64,000 nt of DNA, from positions 124,001 to 188,000 of the forward strand of contig NZ_VKKZ01000025.1 of the NCBI RefSeq assembly GCF_008271745.1, read 5' to 3'. The notes beneath the pieces are model-generated. The model was not told the origin of the DNA, did no database searches, and worked only from the letters and a program-made list of their open reading frames with translations. The stretch is from Rufibacter glacialis. Lineage in GTDB: Bacteria > Bacteroidota > Bacteroidia > Cytophagales > Hymenobacteraceae. Below, one piece after another: positions 1-9,041 of the stretch. Position numbers and translations under genes: made by a program. How positions within the stretch are numbered: position 1 is the stretch's first letter; each line of letters opens with the position of its first letter.

Positions 1-299
1 AGGGTTAAGGGTACAAGGCAGAAGGAGCCAAAAAGTTCTTTAAGATACTAAATAATCTTTACAGGATGCCACTTCTTAAGAGGAAATTGCTCCTCTCCTG
101 AAAAGGACCCGGTTTTTGGATTCTAACGTAAAACCAGGAGGTTCTGGTGGAAGCTTTCCCGGATAAGGATAGGGTAAAAAGAAGGTACTTGCGGCGTGGC
201 CTTCTTCCCTCGCGCCAGGCCAGTGCCTCCCGCCTCCAGGCCATGCAGGAAGTTGAGCACCTCTTGGCGGGCTGCCGCGTAAAACTCAGGGAGAAAGAC
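1..299. other. non-coding leader stretch
   Basis: I see no convincing gene in this stretch. The short open frames on both strands have arbitrary composition and overlap one another. The right edge (300-307) carries a promoter-like octamer for the next gene. Confidence 0.5.
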
Positions 300-307
300 T
301 ACCTTTG
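300..307 (+). promoter_or_regulatory. -7-like element TACCTTTG
   Basis: The octamer matches the Bacteroidota -7 consensus TAnnTTTG exactly and lies 11 bases before the ATG at 319. No -33 TTTG is seen at the usual 19-21 base spacing. If it is real, the transcript would be almost leaderless, which would rule out the GTG at 307 as start codon. Confidence 0.35.
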
Positions 308-318
308 TGGCTGGAACT

Positions 319-534
319 ATGGAAGAACAGAAAAATAATCCACTGCACGGCAAAACCCTGGAGATGATTCTGGTGCAGTTGGTAGACCACTACGGATGGG
401 AAGAACTGAGTGAGCGCATCAGGATCAACAGCTTTACCCATGACCCCACCATCAAGTCAAGCCTCACGTTTCTGCGCAAAACGCAGTGGGCGCGCCAGAA
501 GGTGGAAGACTTGTACGTGCGCACCTTTGCCTGA
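319..534 (+). CDS. VF530-like DNA-binding protein (DUF2132)
   Basis: This 71-residue protein matches the VF530/DUF2132 family throughout. The recognisable blocks are [12 protein letters not shown] near the N-terminus, HYGWEEL in the middle, and [21 protein letters not shown] towards the end (quoted in parts here: the KSSLTFLRK core is the most conserved). VF530 of Vibrio fischeri has been described as a small double-stranded DNA-binding protein; the role in this organism is unknown. I chose the ATG at 319 over an in-frame GTG at 307, because the GTG overlaps a promoter-like octamer and family members start just before the NPLHG block. It precedes the pseudouridine synthase gene on the same strand by 83 bases. 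Confidence 0.85.
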   Translation: MEEQKNNPLHGKTLEMILVQLVDHYGWEELSERIRINSFTHDPTIKSSLTFLRKTQWARQKVEDLYVRTFA

Positions 535-617
535 GGCGTCCTTTTTTCCAGCGCCCGCCCCCTCCTGCGGGGCGTATTCTTAGCAGGGCACGTATCGTAT
601 TCAGAATCAGCAACCAC

Positions 618-1790
618 ATGTCAACAGATAACAGCATCCGGCTTAACAAATTCATCAGCGACTCGGGCTTCTGCTCGCGCCGGGAGGCCGACCAATACAT
701 AGAAGAAGGCCGCGTGACCATCAACAACCGCGACGCCAGGAAAGGCGCCACCGTGAAACCCGGCGACAAAGTAGCCGTGGACGGCGAGCCCATCAAGGCG
801 AAGAAACCGAGTGACCGGCCCATTTACCTGGCCTTCAACAAGCCCACCGGCATCACCACCACCACTGATTCCAAAGACAAGAAGAACATCATTGACTTCA
901 TTGGTTTCCCCAAGCGCATCTTCCCTATTGGCCGTTTAGACAACGCCTCTGAAGGGCTTATCTTCCTGACCAACGACGGCGACATCGTGAACAAGATCCT
1001 CCGCGCTGACAACAACCACGAGAAGGAATACGTGGTGATGGTGGACAAACCGGTGACCGAGGAGTTCATCAGGCAAATGAGCAACGGTGTGCGGCTGTTT
1101 GAGGGGATGACCAAAAAGTGCTTTGTGCAACAGCAGGGCCATAAGGTATTCCGGTTGGTGCTCACCCAAGGCTGGAACCGCCAGATCCGGCGCATGTGCG
1201 AGGCCCTGGGCTACAAAGTGGAAAAGCTCAAGCGCGTGCGCATCATGAGCGTGAAGTTAGACGATCTGCCCACCGGCCACTGGCGTTACCTTACCCTGGA
1301 AGAGATCAAATCCATCAATGAACTGGTGGCCGGCTCTTCCAAAACCGAGGAAGCCTCTTCCAAAGCCCGGGAATCTTCTAAAGCCGTCAAGAAAACCGCC
1401 GACGAAGAGTACGAAGACCTGCTCACCGATGAGGAGTTTGGGGTGAAGGTGCACAGCGTGAAGAAATCTGCGCCCAAAGAACCCCGTGAAGCCCCCTTGC
1501 GCGATCCTAAACTTCGCCGGGCCGAGCGGTTCAGCAAACCCAAAGCAGATGGTGACGGACCTGCCAAGGCAGACCAGGCCTCAACGGGCAAACCCATGCG
1601 CAAGACAAAACCGGCCAGCGGCAAAAACCTGAAGACCAAATCTGAGCACGTTTCCAAGAAAACCGACCGGTCGCCCAAAGGCTCACTCGCGCCCAGGAAC
1701 GCCAAACCCGGTGCGGGCAGAAAACCGAAACCCGGTGGCAGCGAAGGCTCCAAGAGAACGGCTGGCACCCGCGGCAAAGGCCGCCGCTAG
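618..1790 (+). CDS. rluF: 23S rRNA pseudouridine synthase RluF-like
   Basis: The 390-residue product is an RsuA/RluF-type pseudouridine synthase that isomerises a uridine in 23S rRNA (U2604 in E. coli). Residues about 6-65 form an S4 RNA-binding domain (RLNKFISDSGFCSRREAD). The catalytic motif GRLDNASEGL follows, with Asp at about residue 108, then NRQIRRMCEALGY. After residue 240 comes a roughly 150-residue tail rich in Lys, Ser, Pro and Arg that is probably disordered and may bind RNA; such tails are common in Bacteroidota homologues. The frame is open upstream to 486, but the S4 domain begins right after the ATG at 618, and the upstream residues look non-coding. Confidence 0.9.
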   Translation: MSTDNSIRLNKFISDSGFCSRREADQYIEEGRVTINNRDARKGATVKPGDKVAVDGEPIKAKKPSDRPIYLAFNKPTGITTTTDSKDKKNIIDFIGFPKRIFPIGRLDNASEGLIFLTNDGDIVNKILRADNNHEKEYVVMVDKPVTEEFIRQMSNGVRLFEGMTKKCFVQQQGHKVFRLVLTQGWNRQIRRMCEALGYKVEKLKRVRIMSVKLDDLPTGHWRYLTLEEIKSINELVAGSSKTEEASSKARESSKAVKKTADEEYEDLLTDEEFGVKVHSVKKSAPKEPREAPLRDPKLRRAERFSKPKADGDGPAKADQASTGKPMRKTKPASGKNLKTKSEHVSKKTDRSPKGSLAPRNAKPGAGRKPKPGGSEGSKRTAGTRGKGRR

Positions 1791-2170
1791 TCTAAAGCAT
1801 CAATTCAATCCACTTTCTTTGGGCTGGAACGGAGGGATTTGGGTTTGTTTTTATTAAAACGCGCCCGAATCCCTTCTTCTGTTTTGGCGAGCCCGGAATG
1901 ACTATGAGGGGGTTTTCCCCTAACCGGAGAAGAGAACCCATTTCTTAGCCCTTTTCCCAAAAACAGGACAAAATCTGCTGCTAACAAAGAAATCCTACCA
2001 TTGCCTTAACCAAACCGGGATCAGCCCGAAGGTTTCAGGCTTCTTTCCTAAAAAGAACATTGAAACAGAGCCTGACGAACTGCCGGCAGGTTTAGGCTCT
2101 AAGGAAGTTGCGGCTTCCGGCAAGAAACCCGTTCTTCGTGCAGAGAGAACCTACCCTAATCCCGTTCCCT
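1791..2170. other. intergenic region with one stem-loop
   Basis: No supported gene is visible in these 380 bases. A palindrome sits at 2067-2100: AGAGCCT pairs with AGGCTCT around an inner TGCCGGCA. It lacks a T-tract, so it is a weak terminator candidate for the rluF transcript. Confidence 0.4.
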
Positions 2171-2908
2171 ATGGCCCTGACCGCTTACGAAGAAAGAATT
2201 CTGCTGGAACTTCAGGAGTGGAAGCTGCAAATGCAGAAGGAACCGTCGCTCATGAACCACCTTTCCAGGGGCATGCAGCAGAAACTGAACAGCTATATCC
2301 CGGAGAAGGTACACCAGGCTCTTACCGCCACCATCAAGCAAATGATCAGGGCAGTGCTGTTTGGGGCCACCCACACCACGGGCAAGACCCTGGCTCCAGT
2401 CACGCTGGAACAGAAAGAGGCGACGGTGCTGGACCGCATCGCCTTCTACAAGAAAACCGCCGCCGCCGAAGGGGGCATCACTGGGGCGGGCGGCTTTTTG
2501 CTGGGCCTGGCCGATTTCCCGCTGCTTTTAGGAATCAAGCTGAAAATGCTCTTCGACATTGCGGCGCTGTACGGCCACTCCGTGGATGATTACCGCGAGC
2601 GGCTCTACCTCCTGCATATCTTTCAACTGGCGTTCAGCGGGCAGCAGCAGCGGCGCGAGGTGTACGGGCAAATAGCAGATTGGGAAACTAAGAAAGACCA
2701 CCTGCCCCAGGACATCCATGAGTTTGACTGGCGCACTTTCCAGCAGGAGTACCGTGACTACATTGACCTGGCCAAGATGGCCCAACTCATCCCCATCATT
2801 GGGGCTCCGGTGGGTGCAGTGGTCAATTACCGGTTGCTGCAGAAACTGGGCACCACCGCCATGAACGCCTACCGCATGCGGTGGCAGGAGACAAGGCTTT
2901 TACAATAA
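2171..2908 (+). CDS. EcsC family protein
   Basis: The 245-residue product resembles the EcsC family, named after the third gene of the Bacillus ecs locus; its biochemical role is unclear. Characteristic features are a Gly-rich hydrophobic stretch (GGITGAGGFLLGLADFP) at about residues 118-134, the following LLLGIKLKMLFDIAALYG, and a second hydrophobic run near the C-terminus (IPIIGAPVGAVVNY). These suggest membrane association. The frame is open upstream to a TTG at 2108, but the ATG at 2171 starts at the family's usual N-terminus (LTAYEERIL). It stands alone between RluF and the M48 protease. Confidence 0.8.
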   Translation: MALTAYEERILLELQEWKLQMQKEPSLMNHLSRGMQQKLNSYIPEKVHQALTATIKQMIRAVLFGATHTTGKTLAPVTLEQKEATVLDRIAFYKKTAAAEGGITGAGGFLLGLADFPLLLGIKLKMLFDIAALYGHSVDDYRERLYLLHIFQLAFSGQQQRREVYGQIADWETKKDHLPQDIHEFDWRTFQQEYRDYIDLAKMAQLIPIIGAPVGAVVNYRLLQKLGTTAMNAYRMRWQETRLLQ

Positions 2909-3171
2909 GTAACCTCATAGGCCCACCCGCCAGAAAGGCCTTCTCCTTTTGCCCCAAACCTGCAGCACCTTTGCAGCCAAATTATTTTGAATCGCCTCTG
3001 ATTTCTTAAAAACAGTCACTTTTCGGCCCTACCTCCCTTATTTGAGGCTCCTTGGTTTTATCCAATTACCAGGCCATGCAACCAACTTTTCCTAAGCACG
3101 TTGCTATGAGCACTCTGAAACAGTTTGGCCTGATTTCTGAGTATGTACCTACGCCCCTAAACCTTACCTCT

Positions 3172-4644
3172 ATGAGACAACTACTTTCATGCAGCCTGGC
3201 TACCGCAGCCCTGCTTTTATTCAATTCCTGCGCTACCAATCCGGTTACCGGGAAAAAGAACCTCAACTTCATGTCTGAAGAACAAGAGGTGGCCCTGGGC
3301 CTGCAATCTGACCCGCAGATTGTGGCGCAGTTCGGGCTGGTGGAGAACCCTGCCCTGCAGCGGTTCATCCAGGAGAAAGGCACCCAGATGGCGTCCATCT
3401 CGCACCGGCCTAACCTTAAATACCAGTTCAAGATCGTGGACTCCCCCGTACTCAACGCCTTTGCCGTGCCCGGTGGGTTTGTGTACTTTACCCGCGGCAT
3501 TATGGCGCACTTCAACAGCGAGGCGCAGTTTGCCGGGGTGTTGGGCCATGAGATTGGGCATATCACTGCCCGGCATTCGGCGCAGCAGCAAAGCAAATCT
3601 ACCCTAGCGCAGGTCCTGCTCATGGGTGGTATGATCGCCTCTCCTACCCTGGCGCAATACGGCAACGAGTTGTCTCAGGGCGCGAGCCTGCTTTTCCTCA
3701 AGTTCGGGCGTGATGACGAGCGCCAGTCAGATGAACTGGGCGTGGAATACTCCACCAAGATTGGCTATGACGCCACCCACATGGCCGACTTTTTCCAGAC
3801 CCTGCAACGGCAGTCGCAGCAGAGCGGCCAGGAGGAATTGCCTAATTTCCTTTCCAGCCACCCCAACCCCGGTGACCGGTACAACACGGTGCACCAACTG
3901 GCGGCCCAATGGAAAACCCAAACCAATGCCACCAACCTTAAGGAAGGCCGTGACAGTTACCTGCGCATGATTGACGGCTTGATCTACGGCGAAGACCCCA
4001 AGCAGGGCTTTGTGGAGAACAGCATATTCTACCACCCAGAGCTGAAGTTCCAGTTCCCTATCCCGGCGGGTTGGCAACACCAAAATACGCCCCAGCAGGT
4101 ACAGATGGCGCCGCAAGACGGCAAGGCCATGATGTTCCTGCGCCTGGCCCAAGGTACCTCTCTGCAAGCAGCGGCCCAAAAAATGCTTACTGATAACCAA
4201 CTGCAGGCCATAGAGTCTAAGCAGGTGACCGTGAATGGATTGCCTGCGCTGGCGGTGATCGCGCAACAGGCGCCCCAACAACAGCAGCAACAGCAGGCCC
4301 AGCAGCAGCAAGCGCCCCCCATTCAGGTGTTGAGTTACTTTATCCAGCACGGGGGCAACATCTACAACATCACCGGGGTGACTGCCGCTACTACGTTTAA
4401 TGCCTATTTCCCGGCTTTCAGCGCCACCGCGCAGAACTTCAAGCCGCTCACCGACCCAGAGAAAATCAACCGGAAGCCAGAGGTGGTGAGAATCAAAACC
4501 ATAAGAACGCCCACCACCCTGCAACAGGCGCTGAGAACCTACAACGTTCCTGACAAACGGATGGAAGAAATGGCAATCCTGAACGGCATGACCCTAACTG
4601 ACCGCCTGGAAGCCAACACGCTGATCAAGGTGATAGAAAAATAA
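3172..4644 (+). CDS. M48 family metalloprotease, lipoprotein
   Basis: The 490-residue product starts with a lipoprotein signal (hydrophobic stretch ending FNSC, lipobox Cys at residue 20), so it is expected to be membrane-anchored in the cell envelope. The zinc motif HEIGH lies at about residues 126-130, and a likely third ligand is in DERQSDELG. The N-terminal half (about 30-265) is the peptidase domain, similar to BepA/LoiP-type envelope quality-control proteases. Residues about 366-382 form a Gln-rich linker. The last roughly 50 residues look like a LysM-type fold (ALRTYNVPDKRMEEMAILNGM), suggesting a peptidoglycan link. Upstream in-frame ATGs were rejected because the signal peptide begins at 3172. 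Confidence 0.9.
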   Translation: MRQLLSCSLATAALLLFNSCATNPVTGKKNLNFMSEEQEVALGLQSDPQIVAQFGLVENPALQRFIQEKGTQMASISHRPNLKYQFKIVDSPVLNAFAVPGGFVYFTRGIMAHFNSEAQFAGVLGHEIGHITARHSAQQQSKSTLAQVLLMGGMIASPTLAQYGNELSQGASLLFLKFGRDDERQSDELGVEYSTKIGYDATHMADFFQTLQRQSQQSGQEELPNFLSSHPNPGDRYNTVHQLAAQWKTQTNATNLKEGRDSYLRMIDGLIYGEDPKQGFVENSIFYHPELKFQFPIPAGWQHQNTPQQVQMAPQDGKAMMFLRLAQGTSLQAAAQKMLTDNQLQAIESKQVTVNGLPALAVIAQQAPQQQQQQQAQQQQAPPIQVLSYFIQHGGNIYNITGVTAATTFNAYFPAFSATAQNFKPLTDPEKINRKPEVVRIKTIRTPTTLQQALRTYNVPDKRMEEMAILNGMTLTDRLEANTLIKVIEK

Positions 4645-4668
4645 GCCTTAAATAATCAGGCATTCACC

Positions 4669-4708
4669 AAAAGAGCCACTCCTGTGAAAAGGGGTGGCTC
4701 TTTTGGTT
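4669..4708. terminator. bidirectional intrinsic terminator
   Basis: AAAAGAGCCAC (4669-4679) pairs perfectly with GTGGCTCTTTT (4694-4704). It has A-rich and T-rich flanks and sits between the convergent M48 and CvpA-CAP genes, so it can serve both. Confidence 0.85.
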
Positions 4709-4718
4709 TGGCATATTC

Positions 4719-5675
4719 TCAGTTCCTGAAATTCTGGGTGATCATGAGGCGCCGGTCACTGCCTTGCAGAACACCAATGCCCACCCGCCCGAACCGGTCG
4801 CGGAGGATGTTGGCCCGGTGGCCGGGTGAATTCATGAGTCCGTTGTGGGCAATCTCCAAGGTAGGAGCCAACGCCAGATTTTCTCCCGCCAGCCGGAAGG
4901 GTACTTTGGCTTTTCTGATGCGGTCAAAGGGACCATAACCCTCTGGCGTGTAGTGGGAGAAATAGCCGCGCCGGAACATGTCTTCTGAGTGCAGGCGGGC
5001 CACCCGCCGCAAAGATGTGTCAGCGGCCAAAGGGGCCAGATTGGCTTTGGCCCGCTCCTGGTTCAGCAAGGTGAGCATTTCGGCTTCCAAGTCAGGGCGG
5101 GGTTTCATGGAGGTGACTTTATAGGGCAATTGGATGACCTCGTCAGATCCCGGCCGTACCGTCAGTTTGCTCATGGTACGGTTCAGCGCTTTGTCAAAGA
5201 CGGGAGAGAGCGCCATCTCGGCTTTTTCTGCGTACCTGGAAAACCGGGGCGCGAAGGCGCTGCCCTGCACCTCGTCCTGTACCCACAGGGGCAGCGGGAA
5301 AGCCGTCAGGAGCACCACCACCAGCATGCCCGTCACCAATCCGCTCAGGAACCCCGGCAGCAACCCTAGTACCTGGTTGCCCTTGTGGGCATGCACCCTG
5401 GCGGGAAGCCTGGAAATAGCCCAGGTACCCAGAGCCTGCAGCAGCACACTGGCCAGAACCGCCACCAGAAAAAAGGAGATAGGCAAAAGCCAGAGCTCGT
5501 TCCAGTCAAACACCTTTCCCAGTCCTTCGGCCACCAGCGGGTAAAGGCTCAACCCAATGAGCAGGCTCCCCACCCAGCGCACCAGGTCCAGCACACCGTA
5601 GATAAAGCCCCGGTGCCATCCCGTGAAAAGGCTGGTGGCCATGATGAACAGAAGCAGTAGGTCTACAAAATTCAT
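4719..5675 (-). CDS. CvpA-like membrane domain fused to CAP/SCP domain
   Basis: The 318-residue product has an N-terminal CvpA-type domain with about four membrane segments (residues 1-130). It is followed by a linker and a C-terminal CAP/SCP-like domain (about 190-318, YkwD type) with LLNQERAKANLAPL, HSEDMFRRGYFSHYTPEG, GENLA and NSPGHRANIL. CvpA proteins are inner-membrane proteins tied to envelope integrity and colicin V export; CAP domains of this type usually act outside the cytoplasm. The CAP domain is therefore predicted to be periplasmic. The order and spacing argue for a genuine single gene, with no stop or frameshift between the domains. Confidence 0.85.
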   Translation of the reverse strand: MNFVDLLLLFIMATSLFTGWHRGFIYGVLDLVRWVGSLLIGLSLYPLVAEGLGKVFDWNELWLLPISFFLVAVLASVLLQALGTWAISRLPARVHAHKGNQVLGLLPGFLSGLVTGMLVVVLLTAFPLPLWVQDEVQGSAFAPRFSRYAEKAEMALSPVFDKALNRTMSKLTVRPGSDEVIQLPYKVTSMKPRPDLEAEMLTLLNQERAKANLAPLAADTSLRRVARLHSEDMFRRGYFSHYTPEGYGPFDRIRKAKVPFRLAGENLALAPTLEIAHNGLMNSPGHRANILRDRFGRVGIGVLQGSDRRLMITQNFRN

Positions 5676-5856
5676 AGAATGGGGATTAGATCTGTGGGAG
5701 GATAGGTTCCGGGGAATCCTGCCTGCTTCCTTTTACCGGCCCATTCTGTATTCTGTTACCGGCTTCCTTAGGTTTCTGCGCGGGAAAACTACTGAATTCC
5801 ACCTCTTTTACGTGGGGCTGCGTATACCCTCTCCCACCTGAACCAATCTTTATCTT

Positions 5857-6144
5857 ATGACCAAGCCAGAAATAATACACGACGCAGATGACCTCCGTTT
5901 CTATGCAGACCTGAACGGCGAAGAAGCAGAGCTCACGTATTCCCTCACAGACAAGGAAGAACTGGACTTAGACTACACCTACGTACCGGAAGAACACCGG
6001 GGCCAGGGCATTGCCGACCAGTTGGTGAACACCGCCCTGGAATACGTGAAGCAGAACCAGCTGACTTTTGTGGCCTCCTGCCCCGTGGTGGAAGCCTACG
6101 TGAAACGGCACCCGGAATACGAGCCCTTCATGGTTCAATACTAA
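5857..6144 (+). CDS. small GNAT-family acetyltransferase (YjdJ/NATD1 type)
   Basis: This 95-residue protein is the minimal GNAT fold of the Gtt1/YjdJ type. The acetyl-CoA-binding loop is visible as PEEHRGQGIADQLV (about residues 45-58), followed by ALEYVK and a C-terminal SCPVVEAYVKRHPEY that is very typical of this subfamily. The substrate is unknown. The start is the ATG at 5857, shortly after a region divergent to the CvpA-CAP gene. It is a lone gene before prephenate dehydrogenase. Confidence 0.85.
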   Translation: MTKPEIIHDADDLRFYADLNGEEAELTYSLTDKEELDLDYTYVPEEHRGQGIADQLVNTALEYVKQNQLTFVASCPVVEAYVKRHPEYEPFMVQY

Positions 6145-6352
6145 GCGCTTTCCTCCGTAACGGTGCGTCCCGGTTTCCGGGTTATTTTGCAGAATTGCCC
6201 GGTAAACCGGGACGCACCGGTACTATTCCTCCTTCCTTGGAATTTACCCCCAGTCCAACTACCGCTGTGGGCCATTGCCGTATTCAACCGGACCTTGCCT
6301 GCTACCAGAGGACTTCCCAGCCGGTTCAGGTCCAAATACTGGTTTTATCGGC

Positions 6353-6382
6353 TTGCTACTTGCCTCTTCCTTAGTACCTTCG
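6353..6382 (+). promoter_or_regulatory. promoter of tyrA
   Basis: TTG at 6353-6355 is separated by 19 bases from TACCTTCG at 6375-6382 (7 of 8 matches to TAnnTTTG). This is the Bacteroidota -33/-7 arrangement, and it places the start site about 20 bases before the tyrA ATG. Confidence 0.5.
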
Positions 6383-6409
6383 CCGGGCCAAAGGGCGTAC
6401 TTTTACCGC

Positions 6410-7282
6410 ATGCACACCATTACCATCATTGGAGCCGGGCTTATAGGCGGTTCTGCCGCATTAGACATCAGAAAAGCAGGGTTCGCGCAGGAACTTATTG
6501 GGGTGGAACAGAACCCTGAGAATGCCACCCGCGCCGTGGAATTAGGCCTGGTAGACCGCGTGCTGCCGCTGGAACAGGCCGCTACCCTGTCAGATCTGAT
6601 CCTGGTAGCCATTCCGGTTACCGCCATTCAGCAATTGCTGCCTTCCCTGTTAGATTTGGTGCCGCCGCACACGGTAGTCATTGACCTGGGCTCCACCAAA
6701 AGCCTTCTGTGCGAAGCCGTGAAAACGCACCCCAACCGCGCGCAGTTCGTGGCCGCGCACCCCATTGCCGGTACGGAGAACTCGGGCCCTGCCGCCGCGC
6801 TGGAAGGTTTGTACCAGGGCAAGATGAACATCATCTGTGAGAAAGAGCTTTCCTCGGCCCACGCCCTCTCCACTGCGGAGGAGTTATTTTCCCTACTGGG
6901 TCTGAAAACCATTTACATGCAGCCCGAGGAGCACGACAAGCACGTGGCCTACGTGTCGCACCTCTCGCACGTGAGCTCGTTTCTGCTGGGCTTGACCGTA
7001 CTGGACGTGGAGAAAGACGAGCGCAATATCTTCGCCCTGGCCGGCTCTGGGTTTGCCTCTACGGTACGCCTAGCCAAGAGCTCTCCTGATATGTGGGCAC
7101 CCATTTTTGAGCAGAACGCCCATTTCCTGAGCCACGCCCTGGAAGAATACATCAAGCACCTGCAGCACTTCCAGCAGTGCCTCCAGAACGGCCAAACCGA
7201 CCAGCTTTACCAGATGATGCAGCAAGCCAACCAGATCAGACCTGTGCTGGACGGTATCGCCCAGATTGCGCCCGGGAAGTAA
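6410..7282 (+). CDS. tyrA: prephenate dehydrogenase
   Basis: The 290-residue product oxidatively decarboxylates prephenate to 4-hydroxyphenylpyruvate in tyrosine synthesis. An N-terminal Rossmann motif GAGLIGGS (about residues 8-15) binds NAD(P). The family blocks DLGSTKS, FVAAHPIAGTENSG (contains the catalytic-region His) and EEHDKHVAYVSHLSH follow in order. No ACT or chorismate mutase domain is attached. The start is the ATG at 6410, because the Rossmann strand begins immediately after it and a good promoter lies just upstream; the open frame extends further upstream without homology. Confidence 0.92.
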   Translation: MHTITIIGAGLIGGSAALDIRKAGFAQELIGVEQNPENATRAVELGLVDRVLPLEQAATLSDLILVAIPVTAIQQLLPSLLDLVPPHTVVIDLGSTKSLLCEAVKTHPNRAQFVAAHPIAGTENSGPAAALEGLYQGKMNIICEKELSSAHALSTAEELFSLLGLKTIYMQPEEHDKHVAYVSHLSHVSSFLLGLTVLDVEKDERNIFALAGSGFASTVRLAKSSPDMWAPIFEQNAHFLSHALEEYIKHLQHFQQCLQNGQTDQLYQMMQQANQIRPVLDGIAQIAPGK

Positions 7283-7452
7283 GCATTTAGGAGCCTTTTT
7301 ATCGAAAACAGCCCGGAAAAGTCCTTTCCTTCTGCGCCTTTCCTTAGCCGAGGAAGGTTCCTGGTTAAGCCATAGCCTCAGTTGCCTTTTAGGCCTGTTT
7401 TATCAAAAACAGCTTTGAAAAGCCGCCTTTCCTCCTTCCCCAAATGGGGGTT

Positions 7453-8169
7453 TCAGCTGTGTTTTTCTGATTTCAGGCGTTTTTGCTGGATCAGCTTTTG
7501 GTAGGTGGCCATCAGCGTGTGCTGCGGGAAACCCAGGTAATACATGACCAGAATGAGGGAGAATACCAGTTGCAGCCGGATTACCCCGTTCTCCAAGTAT
7601 TTTCGAGCCGAGGAGATTACGCGTTGCGGCAGCACCACAAAAGTCGTCTTCCGGTGCAGGCGCCACACAATCTCCTGGTCTTCCATCACCCGCAGCGTTT
7701 CTTGGAACCCGTTCACTTCCCAGAAAAGCGCCCGTTCCACAAACAGGCTCTGGTCCCCGAACCGGAAAAACGTAGTAGTCAGCCGCGTACACCAGCCCAT
7801 GAGCTTCAGAAACCAGTGGGGGTGGTCAAATTCAAGCCGGAAACAGCCCGCTTTTTTCCCTGCTGCTATTGGTGTAAGAATGGCCGCGGCAAAGTCGGCG
7901 GGCGGGTACGTGTCGGCGTGCAGGAAGTACAGCACCTGGCCGGTGGCCTGCCGGGCGCCTTCGTTCATCTGGCGGGCTCGGGAGGTATGCTGGCTTGTAA
8001 GAACGGTGGCCCCCGCTGCCTGGGCTAGGGCGGCCGTGCCATCAGGGCTCTGGGCATCTACCACCAGAATCTCGGTGGGAATTCCCTGGGTCTGGGCCCG
8101 CAGGTACGTCACCAGGTGGGCAATGCCCCTGGCCTCCTGAAACGTGGGAATGATGATGCTGAGGGTCAT
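7453..8169 (-). CDS. family 2 glycosyltransferase, TIGR04283 type
   Basis: The 238-residue product is a GT-A glycosyltransferase starting with SIIIPTFQEA. It has the nucleotide-binding VVDAQSPDGTAALA and the DXD-like FLHADTYPP. The sequence pattern (SRARQMNEGA, CFRLEFDH, FGDQSLFVERALF, MEDQEIVWRL) is that of the TIGR04283 group, some members of which sit in arsenosugar biosynthesis loci. No arsenic genes are nearby, so the substrate here is unknown. A hydrophobic stretch near the C-terminus may anchor it at the membrane. The start at 8169 was chosen because the fold begins there; 37 upstream in-frame codons lack homology. Confidence 0.85.
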   Translation of the reverse strand: MTLSIIIPTFQEARGIAHLVTYLRAQTQGIPTEILVVDAQSPDGTAALAQAAGATVLTSQHTSRARQMNEGARQATGQVLYFLHADTYPPADFAAAILTPIAAGKKAGCFRLEFDHPHWFLKLMGWCTRLTTTFFRFGDQSLFVERALFWEVNGFQETLRVMEDQEIVWRLHRKTTFVVLPQRVISSARKYLENGVIRLQLVFSLILVMYYLGFPQHTLMATYQKLIQQKRLKSEKHS

Positions 8170-8376
8170 GCTGGAAGGTGTGGTCCTAGGCGCGCCAGGC
8201 GAAAGCCACCGGGCGCCGCTTCTGAAGGTACGAAACTTTTCTGCCTCCGTATTTCCCCTGAATTCACTAAATAAGGCCAAAAATCACCTCATTTCGCCTT
8301 ACGGGACTTAACCTCGGCCCTGCCAGCCCGTACGTTTCATGGGAACACCTATTTACACCACTTAATCTGCAACACG

Positions 8377-9012
8377 ATGGCTCTCACTGATTTTCTGAAC
8401 AAGATCAAAAAAGAATGGGAAGTACTGAAGGGGGAGAACTCCAAAGACAAGTTCTTCTACAACGAGAACACCTACCCAGATGAAGCCACCGCGCAGCGGG
8501 AATTCGCGCGCACCAAAGAGAAACTGTTTAACGTGAACAGCTGGTCTTTGCTCACGGGCATCAACTCCACCTTCCAGCTTTTTGATGCGCAGGGAAACCC
8601 CTCAGACGCGCCCAGAATCCAAGAGGGCGATTACATGCAGATCATTTTACCCGCCACCTCTATTGAGAACTGGGTGACCGCCATTGAGGTGACGGAGGAA
8701 GAAGAAGCCGCCCAATTGGTGGTGCGCCCCTGCCCCAAACCCGAGGCGCAGAAAAACGACCAGGAAGGCAATGAGGTGAAGCATTTCTTTTCTGAAGAGG
8801 CGACCAGTACGTTCAGGGTGGTGCGCGAGGGCACCAAGATCATGGGTATGGAGATAGGCCGCAATGAGGTCATCAACAACACGGGAGAACAGGCCGGTAA
8901 CCGCCCTATCCTGAACACGCTCATCTCAGAAGGCGGCTGGGCCGGATTCCAGGCTTTGCAATGGGATAAGATCACGCGGTACTACGTGCACCTGGAAGAA
9001 GCGAAGGCATAA
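8377..9012 (+). CDS. conserved hypothetical protein
   Basis: I do not recognise a named family. The 211-residue product is acidic and soluble, with no signal peptide or membrane segment. It begins LTDFLNKIKKEWEVLKGE and has a Glu-rich middle (VTEEEEAAQLVVRPCP). Codon use matches its neighbours. A TACGTTTC octamer at 8331-8338 could be its -7 element. It converges on the secreted protein gene at 9042. Confidence 0.7.
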   Translation: MALTDFLNKIKKEWEVLKGENSKDKFFYNENTYPDEATAQREFARTKEKLFNVNSWSLLTGINSTFQLFDAQGNPSDAPRIQEGDYMQIILPATSIENWVTAIEVTEEEEAAQLVVRPCPKPEAQKNDQEGNEVKHFFSEEATSTFRVVREGTKIMGMEIGRNEVINNTGEQAGNRPILNTLISEGGWAGFQALQWDKITRYYVHLEEAKA

Positions 9013-9041
9013 CTGGGCAGCTAGTTGCCTAATGGGCTCCC

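Noticed and set aside
123-353. 76-codon minus-strand frame at the left edge
   Set aside because: It overlaps the start of the VF530-like gene and has no recognisable pattern.
1286-1777. 163-codon minus-strand frame inside rluF
   Set aside because: It is antisense to the lysine-rich RluF tail and reflects its low-complexity codons.
3727-4524. 265-codon minus-strand frame inside the M48 protease gene
   Set aside because: It is the shadow of the protease frame, with Leu runs opposite the Gln-rich linker.
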